From Taudactylus pleione (taxonomy: Eukaryota > Chordata > Amphibia > Anura > Myobatrachidae): 64,000 nt of DNA. Of the stretch, positions 1 through 9,880 are shown one piece after another (position 1 is the first letter of the stretch; every line of letters begins with the position of its first letter). The position numbers and the translations under genes were made by a program. The notes beneath the pieces were generated by a model that saw only the letters and a program-made list of their open reading frames with translations, was not told where the DNA came from and searched no databases. The stretch is taken from assembly GCA_031769625.1 (NCBI GenBank), contig JAUIMM010000702.1, forward strand, positions 1,051,001-1,115,000, written 5' to 3'.

Positions 1-547
1 GATAAAAAACTTACACTCATTTGGATACAGCCTGGTTGCTTCTTATGGCAGGTTGGGGCTCCCTCTTCTGTTTCTAAGTGGCCTAATATTACTAATGACA
101 AAGTAAAAAAAGATGAGAGGAAAATACAAATGAACAATCAGAGGCATATTTATTAACTAACGGATCTTAGAATTGCAGCTATTTGTGGCAATAATAAATT
201 ATGAGTTGCCCATATGTATTAAAATACATTTGCAGGAGATCCATTCACTACATCTTTGGTAGCAGGGCGCACTACTGTGCATGTGCGGTTTGCTGACCGT
301 GCATGCGTTAGTGGTGAGTTTCCTCTCCGGTACTTTTTGTGAAATGTAGCTCATAGGCGACAGTGGGCTAACAATGGACTAACGCCATCTTTAGAGGCCA
401 AGGATGCATTCCGGAACTTGGTTATTTGCCTAAAAAGCAGAAACCTTTGGCTTTTGCAAGCGAAACGGGAGACTTCGGACCCCAGCTACATACATTCGGG
501 GCTTATCCTGCAAATCATAATTGATAAATAGGCCTCTTACTGTCTAC
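1..547. other. No gene recognised
   Basis: AT-rich at the left and more GC-rich with CpG and GCATGC-type words from about 260. I see no coding frame, splice pattern or paired terminal repeats that I can defend. Confidence 0.5.
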
Positions 548-1049
548 GGACCTGATTCAGAAAGGAACGCAGTTGCTTATACACACACAATCGGAGGATT
601 GTTGCGTTCTGTGCATGCGTATTCATCGCAGTGCGCGTGCGCAAGCTAGCTATTGCGAACGGGACTGCGATCGCATAGGATATGCAGGCCCATGACACAG
701 TGATTCACAGGAAGTGCCGTTTGTGGCTGGTGACGCAGGCGTGCCAGTGCGTTTCAGTGCCGTGGCATGGGCGTGCATAAATTAGCCACTGCGATACCAG
801 ACGCCGCCTGAGGTGTCATAGCGCAAAAGTAAGCAATTCCTGAGTAAGGTCTGGGCTTCATTAACTGTGCATATGGGTCCGATAGTACTCAACGTTGGCC
901 AAGTATACGGATGTGAGTGAGGGGAAGTGGGCGTCCTTATGTCAGGCTGCGATCGCAATGTGAATGCACACATTTAAATGTCACCGCTGATATTAGCCAC
1001 TGCGCTGCGTGCGTATAAGCAGAATAGTGATCCGTAGTGAATCAGGCCC
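548..1049. mobile_element. MITE with GGRCCTGATTCA termini
   Basis: Imperfect 12-bp terminal inverted repeats GGACCTGATTCA (548-559) and TGAATCAGGCCC (1038-1049) enclose a CpG-rich, non-coding body with GCGCATGC-like words. The same termini bound elements at 29268-29794 and, less exactly, 57463-57906 and 58360-58846, so this is one of a small local family. No transposase is present. A target duplication is not obvious. Confidence 0.6.
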
Positions 1050-1310
1050 AGTGTCAGATAGAAATGAATTATACAAACAACTCTACATTTGCGTTGTTTC
1101 ACATTAACATGTTAACATGTAAAAATATAGAACTCAAATGCCCAGTGTATAAAGATGTGTTCATTAAATAATAATAATAATAATATTGTAATATCTTTAT
1201 TAAGTCTTCAGAAATAGCAAGCCTGAACAGTAGCATCATGAGGGCTGTGCGGGCCGCACTTGGGTGTCAACCTTGGAGGGGGTGACACCAAAATGCCGGC
1301 TCCTCTGCAG

Positions 1311-1366
1311 TGACAGGAGCCAGGTGCTGCTGTGTGACATTCTCCTGCAGCACCTGGCTCCTGTCA
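1311..1366. repeat. Perfect 20-bp inverted repeat (hairpin)
   Basis: Arms 1311-1330 (TGACAGGAGCCAGGTGCTGC) and 1347-1366 are exact reverse complements separated by a 16-base loop. The hairpin lies in a GC-rich patch in otherwise AT-rich DNA. It may be the core of a small fold-back transposon; a hairpin RNA is possible but unsupported. Confidence 0.8.
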
Positions 1367-3189
1367 TAGAAGAGGAACTGACAGTGCAGACTGACAAGAC
1401 TCCGGGGCAGCCCAGCATCTCCGGTGATGCTGGGGTGCCCCCGGACTGATGTTATGGGGATCCCCTGCAAGGCCGCGCCAGTTTATTTAGGCTACACCGT
1501 TTTTTTGGCCGGACGGGGGGTATCCAGAGTGCGCACAGGGTGTCATCAGACCCAGTGACACCTCTGAGCCTGAATTACAGTATATACTAAAGTTTATTTT
1601 GCTATGCTATTTTGTATTGCTCAAAAAGAGCTAGGATGCAGGGATAAGTAGTTATGTGCTAGAGCATACTAAACGTTGTAGTTCAGTAAACGCTTTAGCA
1701 CTACAAGATGCCTGTACATGACATATAATTAGGTAAGGGTAAGATTATAAGGAAGACGTGACATTTTTAGCAGTTAATAATTCAGTAACAAAAATATACT
1801 TGCCTTTGATCTCCAATATGGCAAATCTGGTGTTTTCCAGAAGGGCTTTTGTGCAATGTATTAGTAAAGTATGGTCTCTCAAACATTTGGTAGACTTAAC
1901 TTTACAAATTAATTTAGACTCCTATGAATAAAATACAGTAGCCTTCAGTTGAGGTCACTCTGCTGGTTGACTACACTTGGTTATTGCTGTTGTGATCCTT
2001 TATGGCCACTGACTACTTGGGCATGCTGACACTTGTAGAACTGCAAGTTCTACAAAGTACTTTCCTGCTCAGTTGGAAAAGCATGTAGAAAACCAGGAAA
2101 GGGCATTCTTTGAGGCCAAGAGAGTCAAGAATTTGGAGGAGAGGGTGACTGAATTGATCAGTATTATAAAAGTGGGTGACCCAAAGTTTGAAGACTGGGG
2201 AGAGATTTTTGTATTTAAACTACATAATAGGGAGTTGGTGCACAGCTTTGGGTAGTTAGTGTGTCAGACACTTATTTACCATTTTATTCAATGTGTGTTG
2301 AAATCATATCTTGTCTGTTGCACTTTAGCTAATATACTCATCACAATTGCCTCTTAAAGTATATCCTATTATTACATCTCTTATATATCACTCTCATTGA
2401 GTGAGAAAATATTAACATTTAAATTAACTGGATCATTTCATAAAGTTAAGTCAAGTGCAAAATGTGCCTCAACATTTATGTACATAAAATGGAGATCCAT
2501 GTGGTATATAATAGATAATACATCTTAATATGCTTCCTGTAGCCAATTTACTTGCATAATAAAAATCCTGCTTGTCACATACAGAAACAGCCGCCCAGCA
2601 ACAAACAGGAGAAACGCCAGCACTCAAAAGATTACTGAAATCCCATTACTGGTTCTTCAAACCAGGTTGTAAAAATAAGTCTACATTCTATTGTGAGATG
2701 TCTGTGCAGGAATCTTAACCCTTTTCAGCACATGGGCAGTGAGCGTTGGGCAAAGTGTATCTCTCTCCTTGACTGCAGGCGTTCTATGTCAGTTTAGGAA
2801 GTTACATCCCTTGTCTTTTTGTTTCCTCAGTTTAGTTGTTTCCCTTAAAGATGTAGACTATCCAGAAATATTTGCCACACAGCAAAGAAAGTGAGTCAGC
2901 TGAATGACATAACAGCCGCTTAGACAAACACTAATCCACCCTGGATTTGGCCTACTTTTATGGCCTACATTTCCTGTCCGTACCCGCCAATGCGCTGTGA
3001 AAACTTCCCAAAGCAAAACAAAACCGACAAAATAGATGTTTTTAAGAATGCTGTCTTGGGTAAACTTCAAAAGAAATTTTATGAATGCAGCAGATTTTTT
3101 TTTTCTTCACTGCATGACAAAATATTTAGCAAGATTAATCATGAGCTCTTAATGACAAGGCCATTTCTTATATATATTTTTAATTAAAT

Positions 3190-3209
3190 ACACACACACA
3201 CACACACAT
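3190..3209. repeat. (CA)n microsatellite
   Basis: About ten uninterrupted AC units, continuing into a short ATAT tract. Confidence 0.95.
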
Positions 3210-3257
3210 ATATCTACTGTATGAATGGGACATAGACAGCAACACTGCGCACACAAT

Positions 3258-3510
3258 GCTAGCTTTCAGAATCCCGGTGCCAGAATCCCGAGAGCAGTCA
3301 GAATCCTGATGACTGAGATCCCGATGGTGAGTATTAGAGTTAGGGTTAGGTTTAGAGTTAGTGAGAGGGTTAGAGTTAGGCACTAGGGGGAGGGTTAGGG
3401 TTAGGCTGCGGGAGGGGAGGGTTAGGGGTAGGGTTAGGTGAAGGGTCAGGATTTCAACCATTCCACTGCTGGGATTCTGAATGCCGGCACTATCAGTACC
3501 AGAATCGTGT
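3258..3510. repeat. Interspersed repeat with telomere-like TTAGGG core
   Basis: The core (about 3325-3445) is a degenerate run of GTTAGGGTTAGG, GTTAGAGTTAGG and GGGTTAGGGTTAG units broken by GGGAGG spacers. Both sides carry related words in opposite orientation (CAGAATCCCGGTGCC on the left, GGATTCTGAATGCCGGC on the right), which suggests terminal inverted repeats of a non-autonomous element. A copy with the complementary CCCTAACCCTAA core occurs at 25085-25560. Confidence 0.55.
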
Positions 3511-3520
3511 ACCTAACCCG

Positions 3521-3560
3521 TATATATATATATATATATATATATATACTGTATATATAT
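3521..3560. repeat. (TA)n microsatellite
   Basis: Alternating TA over about 28 bases, then a broken TATATAT tail. Confidence 0.9.
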
Positions 3561-3581
3561 GCATAGAAATCCGCACACTCT

Positions 3582-3768
3582 TTGGTATAATCAATATGCT
3601 GGGGTGCAATGCCAATATTCAGTATGGAGATCATTCACAGACCAAAAAAGGTATAATGCAGGATAGGGGTGCACTCACCAGTCTTCAAATCAATTAATTT
3701 AAGAAGATATCTTTATTCCATCATGATAAAAAATCCGACATTTCGGTCCTCTTTGACCTTTGTCAAGG
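3582..3768 (-). repeat. Possible Penelope-type terminal fragment
   Basis: A non-coding segment lying between a (TA)n and a (CTAT)n tract. Its right end carries a hammerhead-like motif on the minus strand (see 3734-3768), a feature known from Penelope-like element termini and similar in style to the motif in the pLTRs of the Penelope-like element at 36829-42113. No reverse transcriptase is present here. Assignment is by the motif only. Confidence 0.3.
3734..3768 (-). ncRNA. Hammerhead-ribozyme-like motif, degenerate
   Basis: On the minus strand the order is TTGACAA (compare the conserved CTGATGA box), a stem GGTC / GACC around a short A-rich loop, then GAAA and TGTCGGA. Stem II and the GAAA box are recognisable; the first box has at least two changes at positions normally needed for cleavage, so activity is doubtful. 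Hammerhead motifs in Penelope-like elements are established; this assignment is inference. Confidence 0.35.
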
Positions 3769-3778
3769 TATATATATC

Positions 3779-3831
3779 TAATCTATCTATCTATCTATCT
3801 ATCTATCCATCCATCCATTACACCCACCCAC

Positions 3832-3877
<46 letters not shown>

Positions 3878-3878
3878 G
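3779..3878. repeat. (CTAT)n microsatellite
   Basis: Tetranucleotide array of ATCT/CTAT units with a central stretch degraded to CCATCCATT and CACCCACC. Confidence 0.95.
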
Positions 3879-4665
3879 TAAAGAGAAGTTGGTCTCTCTG
3901 CTCAGCATAAAGATAATGATATAGTGCCAGAATTATATAAAACATACTAGCCAACTTTCTGGCTGCCCTGATACCTATTACGCATGTGCAGTACGAGTCT
4001 GCGATCCCACACACAATCCGGCAGCAGACTCTCAGTGATTGACAGTCTGCTGCCATTCTGGGTGGGAAGGGGACAGCAACTGCCTTTGTTTCCCAAAACA
4101 GAAGTGTGTTGCTGCTGTTGGGGGGAGTGGAGGTGAAGATCTCTGACGGAAATTTCCTGGCCTCTTTTACTCATCTGCAGAAGGCCGACTTGCGTGACTA
4201 TGGTCACTCAGCAGGCCGAAGAGATCGCAGATGATCCAGTGCTGTGTCCTTGGACGCAACTTGGATTAGTAATGGATGCAGGAGGCGTGATGCCTCCTGC
4301 TGCATTATCATATTACAGCTATCGCAGCTGCTAACATGTTAACAGCTACTATCGCATATTCATCCACAGCTGAATAACCCCCTCTGCTCTGCAGTGAAAC
4401 CACGCAGTCAAAACGCACATCGGGCATGGATCCTAGGGCGCCCCACAACTGCGCAGTGTGGGACACCTCTACACCCAGGTCGTATGTGAAGTAATTTTCC
4501 TTTGATGCTCTGGAGAGTGCTTGTATAATGCAGTATATGTACATAGGTATGCCACTAACAGTTTACTAATAAACAATGTACCCCTTCTTTATTAAATGGA
4601 TGCTAATTAGCCAGTAATACTATAGCTGCATAGCACTGACACTTTCTTTATGTGTGTTAAGTGAC
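3879..4665. other. Intergenic DNA, no gene recognised
   Basis: Contains the hairpin at 4020-4054. The segment 4597-4653 resembles 10380-10436 on the other side of the Harbinger element (shared words GGATGCT, GCTATAG/ATAGTCATGCAGCA, GACACTTT/GGCACTTT), so a local repeat was probably split by that insertion. Confidence 0.45.
4020..4054. repeat. 11-bp hairpin
   Basis: GGCAGCAGACT (4020-4030) pairs exactly with AGTCTGCTGCC (4044-4054) around a 13-base loop. Confidence 0.7.
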
Positions 4666-4940
4666 TAAAGGTGCCCACACACTGAACGACTCGCAAACAA
4701 TGCAACAATGTAATGTCGTTAACGATTTCCCTTGAACTCCCCAGCAGCTCTCTTGCAATCCTGGACGAACGATATTGTGCATAAAGTGTTCATTTTGACA
4801 AACTACTGTATCTACTAATCGGCGCTAACGATTACAAAATCGTTAGAACGTTAACAATATATCGTTAGCCTACCAAAATATATGATGATTTTATTAAAGA
4901 TTTCATCTACATTTAAATAATGGGCTGGACTAACTAGAGT

Positions 4941-4950
4941 GTATATAAAG
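4941..4950 (+). promoter_or_regulatory. TATA box for Harbinger transposase
   Basis: GTATATAAAG lies about 285 bp upstream of the transposase ATG, just inside the left end of the element, and is followed by a GC-richer segment. It is a plausible RNA polymerase II core promoter for the + gene; the assignment rests on position and motif only. Confidence 0.5.
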
Positions 4951-5229
4951 CAGGCGCCTTTTTAGCTCTGTGCACTTCTGCTCTGTGACTAGTGAGGCTT
5001 GGTGTATACCTGCTGTACATTGCTATTGTGCTCTGCTTTAATTTTGGCTTGCCTTAGCAAAGTGTGTTTTATGCTACATTCTGTGGTGATGAATCCTTAC
5101 AGCTATAGAGTTTAGTTAGCGTTAGCTGTGGTGAAGGTGAGAGTTGAGAGGGAGAGGGCCCAGAATAGGAGGAGGCTGAGATCTTGCCAGACAAAGGAGT
5201 GACAGCTGCAGAGAGATAGTCACTCTCAC

Positions 5230-5814
5230 ATGTCACTGCTGATGGAGATCCATGAGAACAATCCTGACGACTACCGCAATTACCTGCATATGGATGATTC
5301 CATCTTCCAGGAGTTGCTGTGTCTGGTGACCCCAGGGACGGACTGGGGCTGTATATCAGCCCTGGCAGTCTGCCCTGCGCTTCCGTGTAGAGGGGGGCGT
5401 GCCGCGAGTCACGGGGGCTGGCCTCGCGGCATGCCCCTGTCTCTTTTTGGCCCAGCACAGCTGCCGCCGGCCCATACATGCCTCCAACCCTTCCGGCTCC
5501 ATGAAATCTTAATGATATCGGAGCCGTTGGGTGTTGGGCGGGGGTCTTTTGCTTCACCCCTCCTCGAGCCGGTCCTTAAGCCATCAGCCCTTCTGGCATA
5601 TGCCAGAAGTGCCCGATGGCCAGTCCGGTCCTGGGTGACACCCTATATCCGGAGGCAGGATACGAACCTGTGGAGGGCCATCCCTGCTGACTAAAGGCTA
5701 ATCACTACCCTGAGGTACCTGGCTACAGGAAGGTCTTTTGAAGACCTGAAGTTTGGGACCCTCATAATCCCGGAGACCTGCAAAGCTATAGTGCTGCAGT
5801 ACTAGTATTGTAAG
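5230..5814 (+). pseudogene. Harbinger transposase, 5' exon (disrupted)
   Basis: Encodes the N-terminal helical region of a PIF/Harbinger DDE transposase, the nuclease that cuts and joins element ends together with the MADF partner. Visible family blocks are MDDSIFQELLCLVTP before the inserted MITE and RQDTNLWRAIPAD then LRYLATGRSFEDLKFGT after it. The ATG at 5230 is the first after an in-frame TAG. The hAT-type MITE at 5333-5633 interrupts the frame; joining the flanks at its duplication brings the two halves together. Two in-frame stops remain: TAA right after IPAD and TAG four codons before the exon end. The exon ends at a good donor (AAG/GTAAGG, 5815). The 2.5-kb intron to 8310 contains other insertions and the last exon of the antisense gene. 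Confidence 0.8.
5333..5633. mobile_element. hAT-type MITE in transposase exon
   Basis: Termini CAGGGACGGACTGG and CCAGTCCGGTCCTG are near-perfect inverted repeats. They are flanked by an 8-bp duplication with one mismatch (GGTGACCC 5325-5332, GGTGACAC 5634-5641), the length typical of hAT. The body is GC-rich and non-coding. The insertion occurred within a codon series of the Harbinger transposase, so it postdates the Harbinger copy. Confidence 0.8.
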
Positions 5815-6315
5815 GTAAGGAAAATTCATCAAACTTTTGTTGCTAATGTAAAAACAAGTTTTATTAAACTTTGTAAAAAAAACATTTTATGTACTTTTTT
5901 TTTTATTAAGTAAAATACTAGAAAAACTTTTTTCTGCAACCAACAAGGCTGCTTGCCTCATTAAATTTATAATATACCGTACATCTGTACAAAATATTGT
6001 GATGTAAAAGATTAATACAATTTCAACACTAATTTATCCACAGGTTTTATCATTCCCGATAAATATGGTGCGGTATGATATATGGTGTTTCTGGCACAGA
6101 TTTGAAATGGAGAAGAAAGATGTGCTGTAAGTCAGGGCCGTAGCTAGGATAGTGCAACCTGTGCCAAGGCACAGGGCACCACAGGGCAGGGGGCGATGTT
6201 TGGGCCTGTAAATTTTCCTGTTTATTACCATTCACACCATTTACCCCCAGCATCTCCATGGCCCCGTTTCAGGTGAACTATCTTATGTCCCTATTTAAAA
6301 AATGGGGGGAGGGGG

Positions 6316-7557
6316 CAGTGGCGTAACTAGGGTATTTGGAGCCCAGGGAAAATTTGAAAAGGGAGCCCCCCCCCAATGTGCAAAAAAAGGGGCGTGGTCA
6401 CTTAAAAATGGGGCGTGTCAACATGACACACCCCTTTATTTTCACCCTGAACATTCTTATCCATATGCACCTTAACCCCAGTAGCACCCCTTTTACAGTA
6501 CCCCCAGTATGCAGTTGTGGTCCCTCTCATGCAGGCCTATAGTAGTGCCCCTTATACAGTATCCCCAGTAGTGGTCCCCCTTATACAGTCCCCAATTAGT
6601 TCCCCTTACTCAATACCCCCAGTAGTGGCCCCCCCCAAATGCAGTGCCCCATGTAGTGTTCCCCCTTATGCAGTGCCCCCAGTAGCAGTCCCCACAATGC
6701 AGTGCGCCCAGTAGCGGTATCCCCTTATGCAGTGCCCTTTATATAGTGCCCCCAGTAGTAGTCCCCCCCTATGCAGTGCCCTTTATATAGTGCCCCCAGC
6801 AGTAGTCCCCCCATGCAGTTTTCCCAGTAGTGGTCCCCCTTATGCAGGCACCCAGTAGTGATCCCCCCTATCCAGTGCCCCCTGTAGTGGCCCTTCCTAT
6901 TATTGCCCCCAGTAGTGGTCCCCCCAGTGCAGTGCCTCTAGTAGTAGGCCCCTTTTATAATGCCCCCAGTGGTAGTTCCCCCCCCCAAGTAGTAGTCCCC
7001 AGTAGAGGTTCCCCCTCCCGATTAAGTGCCCCCAGTAGTAGTCCCCCCCCAGTAGAGGTCCTCCCAATAATGGTGCCCCCAGTAGTAGCCACCCCTCCCC
7101 CATTGTGCCCCCACCCCCAGTAGAGGTCCCCGCCAGTAGCAGCCACCCCCCTCCCCCGTTGTGCCCCCACCCCCAGTAGAGGTCCCCCCAGTAGTAGCCA
7201 CCCCCCTCCACCGTTGTGCCCCCAGTAGTGCAGACAGGTTTTAAAACAAAATATCTAAAAATATACTTACCAGAATCCACGCTGCTGCTGCTGCTCCGGT
7301 CCACGACACCGCTCCCGCTGCTCCCGCCGCCGCCGCCCGCCACTCCTCCCGGGCTGGCGTGCTCAGCATTATGGGACAGACGTCATGATGTCATGACGTC
7401 TGTCCCATTACCCACTGCAGGAGCCAGACGGAAGCCCGGCTCTTGCAGTGGGTGCTGCAGCAGTGAATGAGAGTCTATCTGACTCTCATTGGCTGCTGTT
7501 TAATCCCACGGCGCCCAGGGCACGCACCCCACTCGCCCTCTCTTAGTTACGCCACTG
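6316..7557. mobile_element. hAT-type non-autonomous element, inner
   Basis: Termini CAGTGGCGTAACTAG and CTTAGTTACGCCACTG with a perfect 8-bp duplication GGAGGGGG (6308-6315, 7558-7565). The left two thirds (about 6480-7220) are an irregular minisatellite built from CCCCCAGTAGTAG / CCCTTATGCAGTG units; the right part is GC-rich with a long CRE-like palindrome (7372-7407). The element at 43896-45532 belongs to the same family in the opposite orientation. No transposase, so mobilised in trans. Confidence 0.92.
7372..7407. promoter_or_regulatory. CRE-like long palindrome
   Basis: Two exact 17-bp arms (7372-7388 and 7391-7407) around TG, each containing GACGTCATGA. A near-identical near-palindrome is kept in the sister element at 44370-44395. 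It could bind bZIP factors or simply be a structural fold-back; nothing in the sequence decides this. Confidence 0.45.
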
Positions 7558-7773
7558 GGAGGGGGCACCAATGCTCTCTCTGGCTCAGGGCATCAAAAAG
7601 TCTAGTTATGGCTCTGCTGTAAGTGCATACTAAGGTCCCGGCCCCATCAATGTGCACTTACAGCACGTGTTTATTGACCTACTTCAAACTGCGACAAAAG
7701 CACCATATACCATACAGCACCATATTTATTGGGAATGATAAAACTTGTGAAGAGCTGGGGAACACTTCACAGA

Positions 7774-8257
7774 TTATAATAATCTGAACTCTCTTCCGCT
7801 GCCTCTAATAAGGTTGAGTATATAGTTGGCGGGTAGGAGGGTGGGGGAGCAGGTTGTGAAGAGGTGGACGAGTAGGTGGGGTGGGGGAGTAGGGTGTGAT
7901 GTGGTGGGAGGAGCAGTGGTGCTGGTTGCACGTCCTGCCAGGTACATGTCAGATGCATGGAGGTGGCTTCTCCCCTGAAATATCATTTCACTCACGAGGT
8001 GCTCAAATTGGACTTGCTGGTCACTGTCCAGTTTTCTTACTGTACTGCTCACATACGTTGCAAAATGATCTAAATAATCAAGTGGTTTTTCCAGGGCTTG
8101 CTGTGCCTACTTTAAAAAAGCATCCTCCTGCTCCTGGTCTATCAGCGCTGTTTCTTAGGGGTTTAGATGGGTTTGAAGGAGGTGGTGCAGAAGAATCCCC
8201 CTCACTTTCTGCATTAAAAGAAAGGTCTGGGGTGCTCGGGATGTCCTGGTCTGGGGT
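7774..8257 (-). pseudogene. Harbinger MADF/Myb-like protein, 3' exon
   Basis: Second exon of the DNA-binding partner protein of PIF/Harbinger. It opens after a strong acceptor (poly-T then CAACAG, cut at 8258) and reads TPDQDIPSTPDLSFNAES, a Ser/Pro-rich linker. A frameshift near 8105 then moves the frame to the conserved C-terminal helix (LDYLDHFATYVSSTVRKL followed by SDQQVQFEHLVSEMIF), which in related proteins is part of the partner-interaction tail. A Thr/Pro-rich end follows to a stop at 7774-7776. The entire exon lies within the intron of the + strand transposase gene. Confidence 0.72.
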
Positions 8258-8310
8258 CTGTTGAAAAAAAAAAGAACTTGTAATAACCATTTTTTCCCCA
8301 TTTTTTCTAG

Positions 8311-8884
8311 TTCCCTACAAGCATGGAAGATTGGCAAGCCATTGCTGAGGAATTTGAAAGGCATTGGAATTTCCCTAACTGTGGGGGAGCCATCAATGGG
8401 AAACATATCCAGATAACCCAACCTGCCAACACCGGATCATGCTACTATAACTATAAGGGCTACTTTAGTAACATTCTTTTGGTGGTGATAAACGTAAATT
8501 CTGAGTTAATCTTTCTTGATGTTGGAAAGCATGGCCGTCATGAAGCCATATGCACAATGGGGCTTAACCAAGATGAAGCGCATCTACAACTACAGGTTAG
8601 GGGTACACCATATTGTGGAGAACACCTTTGAAATCCTCAGCAACAGCTTCCGACTGTTCCACACCTCCATAAACTGGCGGGTGGACAAAATTGACTGGGT
8701 AGTCTCTGCATGCTGTGTCCTGCACAACTTTCTCTGCCACAAAGCCACCCAGCAAAGGACAGCAGGCACAGCTGTACTAGACGACCCAGAACAGCCACAG
8801 GAGGCAGTACGAAGCGCCTGGAGCTCTGTTCACAGGGACTACACGAGCAAAACAGGTCAGGGAGGATTACCTGGCCTATTTTAA
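8311..8884 (+). pseudogene. Harbinger transposase, 3' exon (nuclease domain)
   Basis: Follows a good acceptor (CCATTTTTTCTAG, cut at 8311) and begins FPTSMEDWQAIAEEFERHWN, the classic entry into the PIF/Harbinger nuclease fold. The block usually reading GAIDGKH is GAINGKH here, so the first catalytic Asp is Asn. NYKGYFS and the strand ending in DVG follow. The frame then shifts near 8550-8590 and the region that normally carries the second Asp is missing. The other frame continues with RIYNYRL, HIVENTF (retaining the third acidic residue, Glu) and WVVSACCVLHNFL. The copy is therefore catalytically dead. It sits wholly inside the intron (8258-9031) of the antisense MADF gene. Confidence 0.88.
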
Positions 8885-9031
8885 TGGAAAAGGTGCTGTG
8901 CCATGGTAGAAGGACTCTATCAAATAAAGATAGAGTGGACTATTGGGGACATTCTCAAAATTAAAGATTTCTCTAAAAATCTGGACTCTCACATTTTCAC
9001 AATTGCATTTAATTACTTTGTCTCTACTTAC

Positions 9032-9401
9032 CGATAGTGCTTCAGATGTTTCCCCCACATCTACAGGCTCCTCTCCATTCTCTCAGCCATTACTACCAGT
9101 CCTTTTCTCTGTGGGTGTAAAGGAGCTGATCATAATACCACAGCGTGGGCTGGTACAGTTCATCGGTCCCCACACCGGAGCCCCTGTATTCCTAGATTTG
9201 TTTGTGCTCCATCACAAAAACTGTTTTTAGATTTTGGATTTTTCTTCATACCCAATCCAGTGAGGCAGCTTCGTAGTAAGGCCTGCTTACGTTTGGACTT
9301 GTTGGCATAGTCCTTTAATTTTATCTGCCAAAGGCTCTCATGGTCCCTGTACATTTCAATAAAACCTTGGATAAATTCTCTATACTTATCCATGGCCATA
9401 T
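9032..9401 (-). pseudogene. Harbinger MADF/Myb-like protein, 5' exon
   Basis: Encodes the MADF (Myb/SANT-like) DNA-binding domain that guides PIF/Harbinger transposase to element ends. The exon follows an acceptor (TTCTTTTCTCACAG) and the first ATG is at 9399. Readable blocks are FIEMYRDHESLWQIKLKDYA then KSKRKQALLRS, typical for MADF, including the Trp. Near 9180 the frame shifts; the continuing frame has TDELYQPTLWYYDQLL, the expected end of the domain, followed by two stops. A clear donor (TCG/GTAAGT) closes the exon at 9032, and splicing to 8257 keeps phase. An upstream non-coding exon is likely because the exon starts with an acceptor. Confidence 0.78.
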
Positions 9402-9540
9402 CTGTGAGAAAAGAATCAAAGAATAATAAATTATGGAATACAATTTGATATGTGGACACCCCCAACAGTGGTTAATGTTAAAGTTTTCATTATTTTTAAT
9501 AATAAAGTTTTATTCATTTACTCATTTAATAAATTATTTT

Positions 9541-9880
9541 ATACACATTGGGATTCAGGTAGGATTAAATAAATGCACATATGTCCCTACATTGGTGGCC
9601 AGTGGGATACACATTGGAGTTCAGAGGGGTTAAATAAATACACATATGTTCCTACAGTGGTCGTCAGTGGGATACACATTGGGGTTTAGGGGGGGTTAAA
9701 TAAATGCACATATGTCCCTACATTGGTGGCCAGTGGGATACACATTGGAGTTCAGAGGGGTTAAATAAATACACATATGTTCCTACAGTGGTCGTCAGTG
9801 GGATACACATTGGGGTTTAGGGGGGGTTAAATAAATACACATATGTCCCTACATTGGTGGTCAGTGGGATACACATTGGT
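9541..9880. repeat. 65-66-bp minisatellite
   Basis: Five-plus units starting ATACACATTGG at 9541, 9607, 9672, 9738, 9803 and 9869. Alternating units differ (TGGCCAGTG versus CGTCAGTG), so the array grew as 131-bp dimers. It lies in the upstream part of the MADF gene, inside the Harbinger element. Confidence 0.9.

Larger units (their letters stand above)
1050..3257. other. AT-rich intergenic DNA, no gene recognised
   Basis: Short open frames occur (for example 2073-2255 on +), but none shows a recognisable domain, and no exon structure is visible. The only structured segment is the hairpin at 1311-1366. Around 1440-1565 there is a short GC-rich block I could not classify. Confidence 0.45.
6133..7616. 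mobile_element. hAT-type non-autonomous element, outer
   Basis: Begins CAGGGCCGTAGCTAG and ends CTAGTTATGGCTCTG (imperfect inverted repeats), with a perfect 8-bp duplication CTGTAAGT at 6125-6132 and 7617-7624. It lies in the transposase intron of the Harbinger element. A second hAT-type element (6316-7557) is nested in it; without that insert its own body is only about 230 bp and non-coding. Confidence 0.9.

Noticed and set aside
1236..1470. Short frames on both strands around the 1311-1366 hairpin
   Set aside because: They mirror each other across the inverted repeat and have no homology that I recognise.
2073..2255. 60-codon frame with a Lys/Glu-rich helix, considered as a LINE ORF1 fragment
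   Set aside because: No diagnostic motif and no related sequence on either side.
3258..3510. Interstitial telomere from a chromosome fusion
   Set aside because: Units are degenerate, short and flanked by repeat ends shared with 25085-25560; a mobile origin fits better.
6336..7343. Pro/Val-rich (+) and Gly/Trp/Tyr-rich (-) frames
   Set aside because: They are readings of the irregular minisatellite inside a non-autonomous hAT element.
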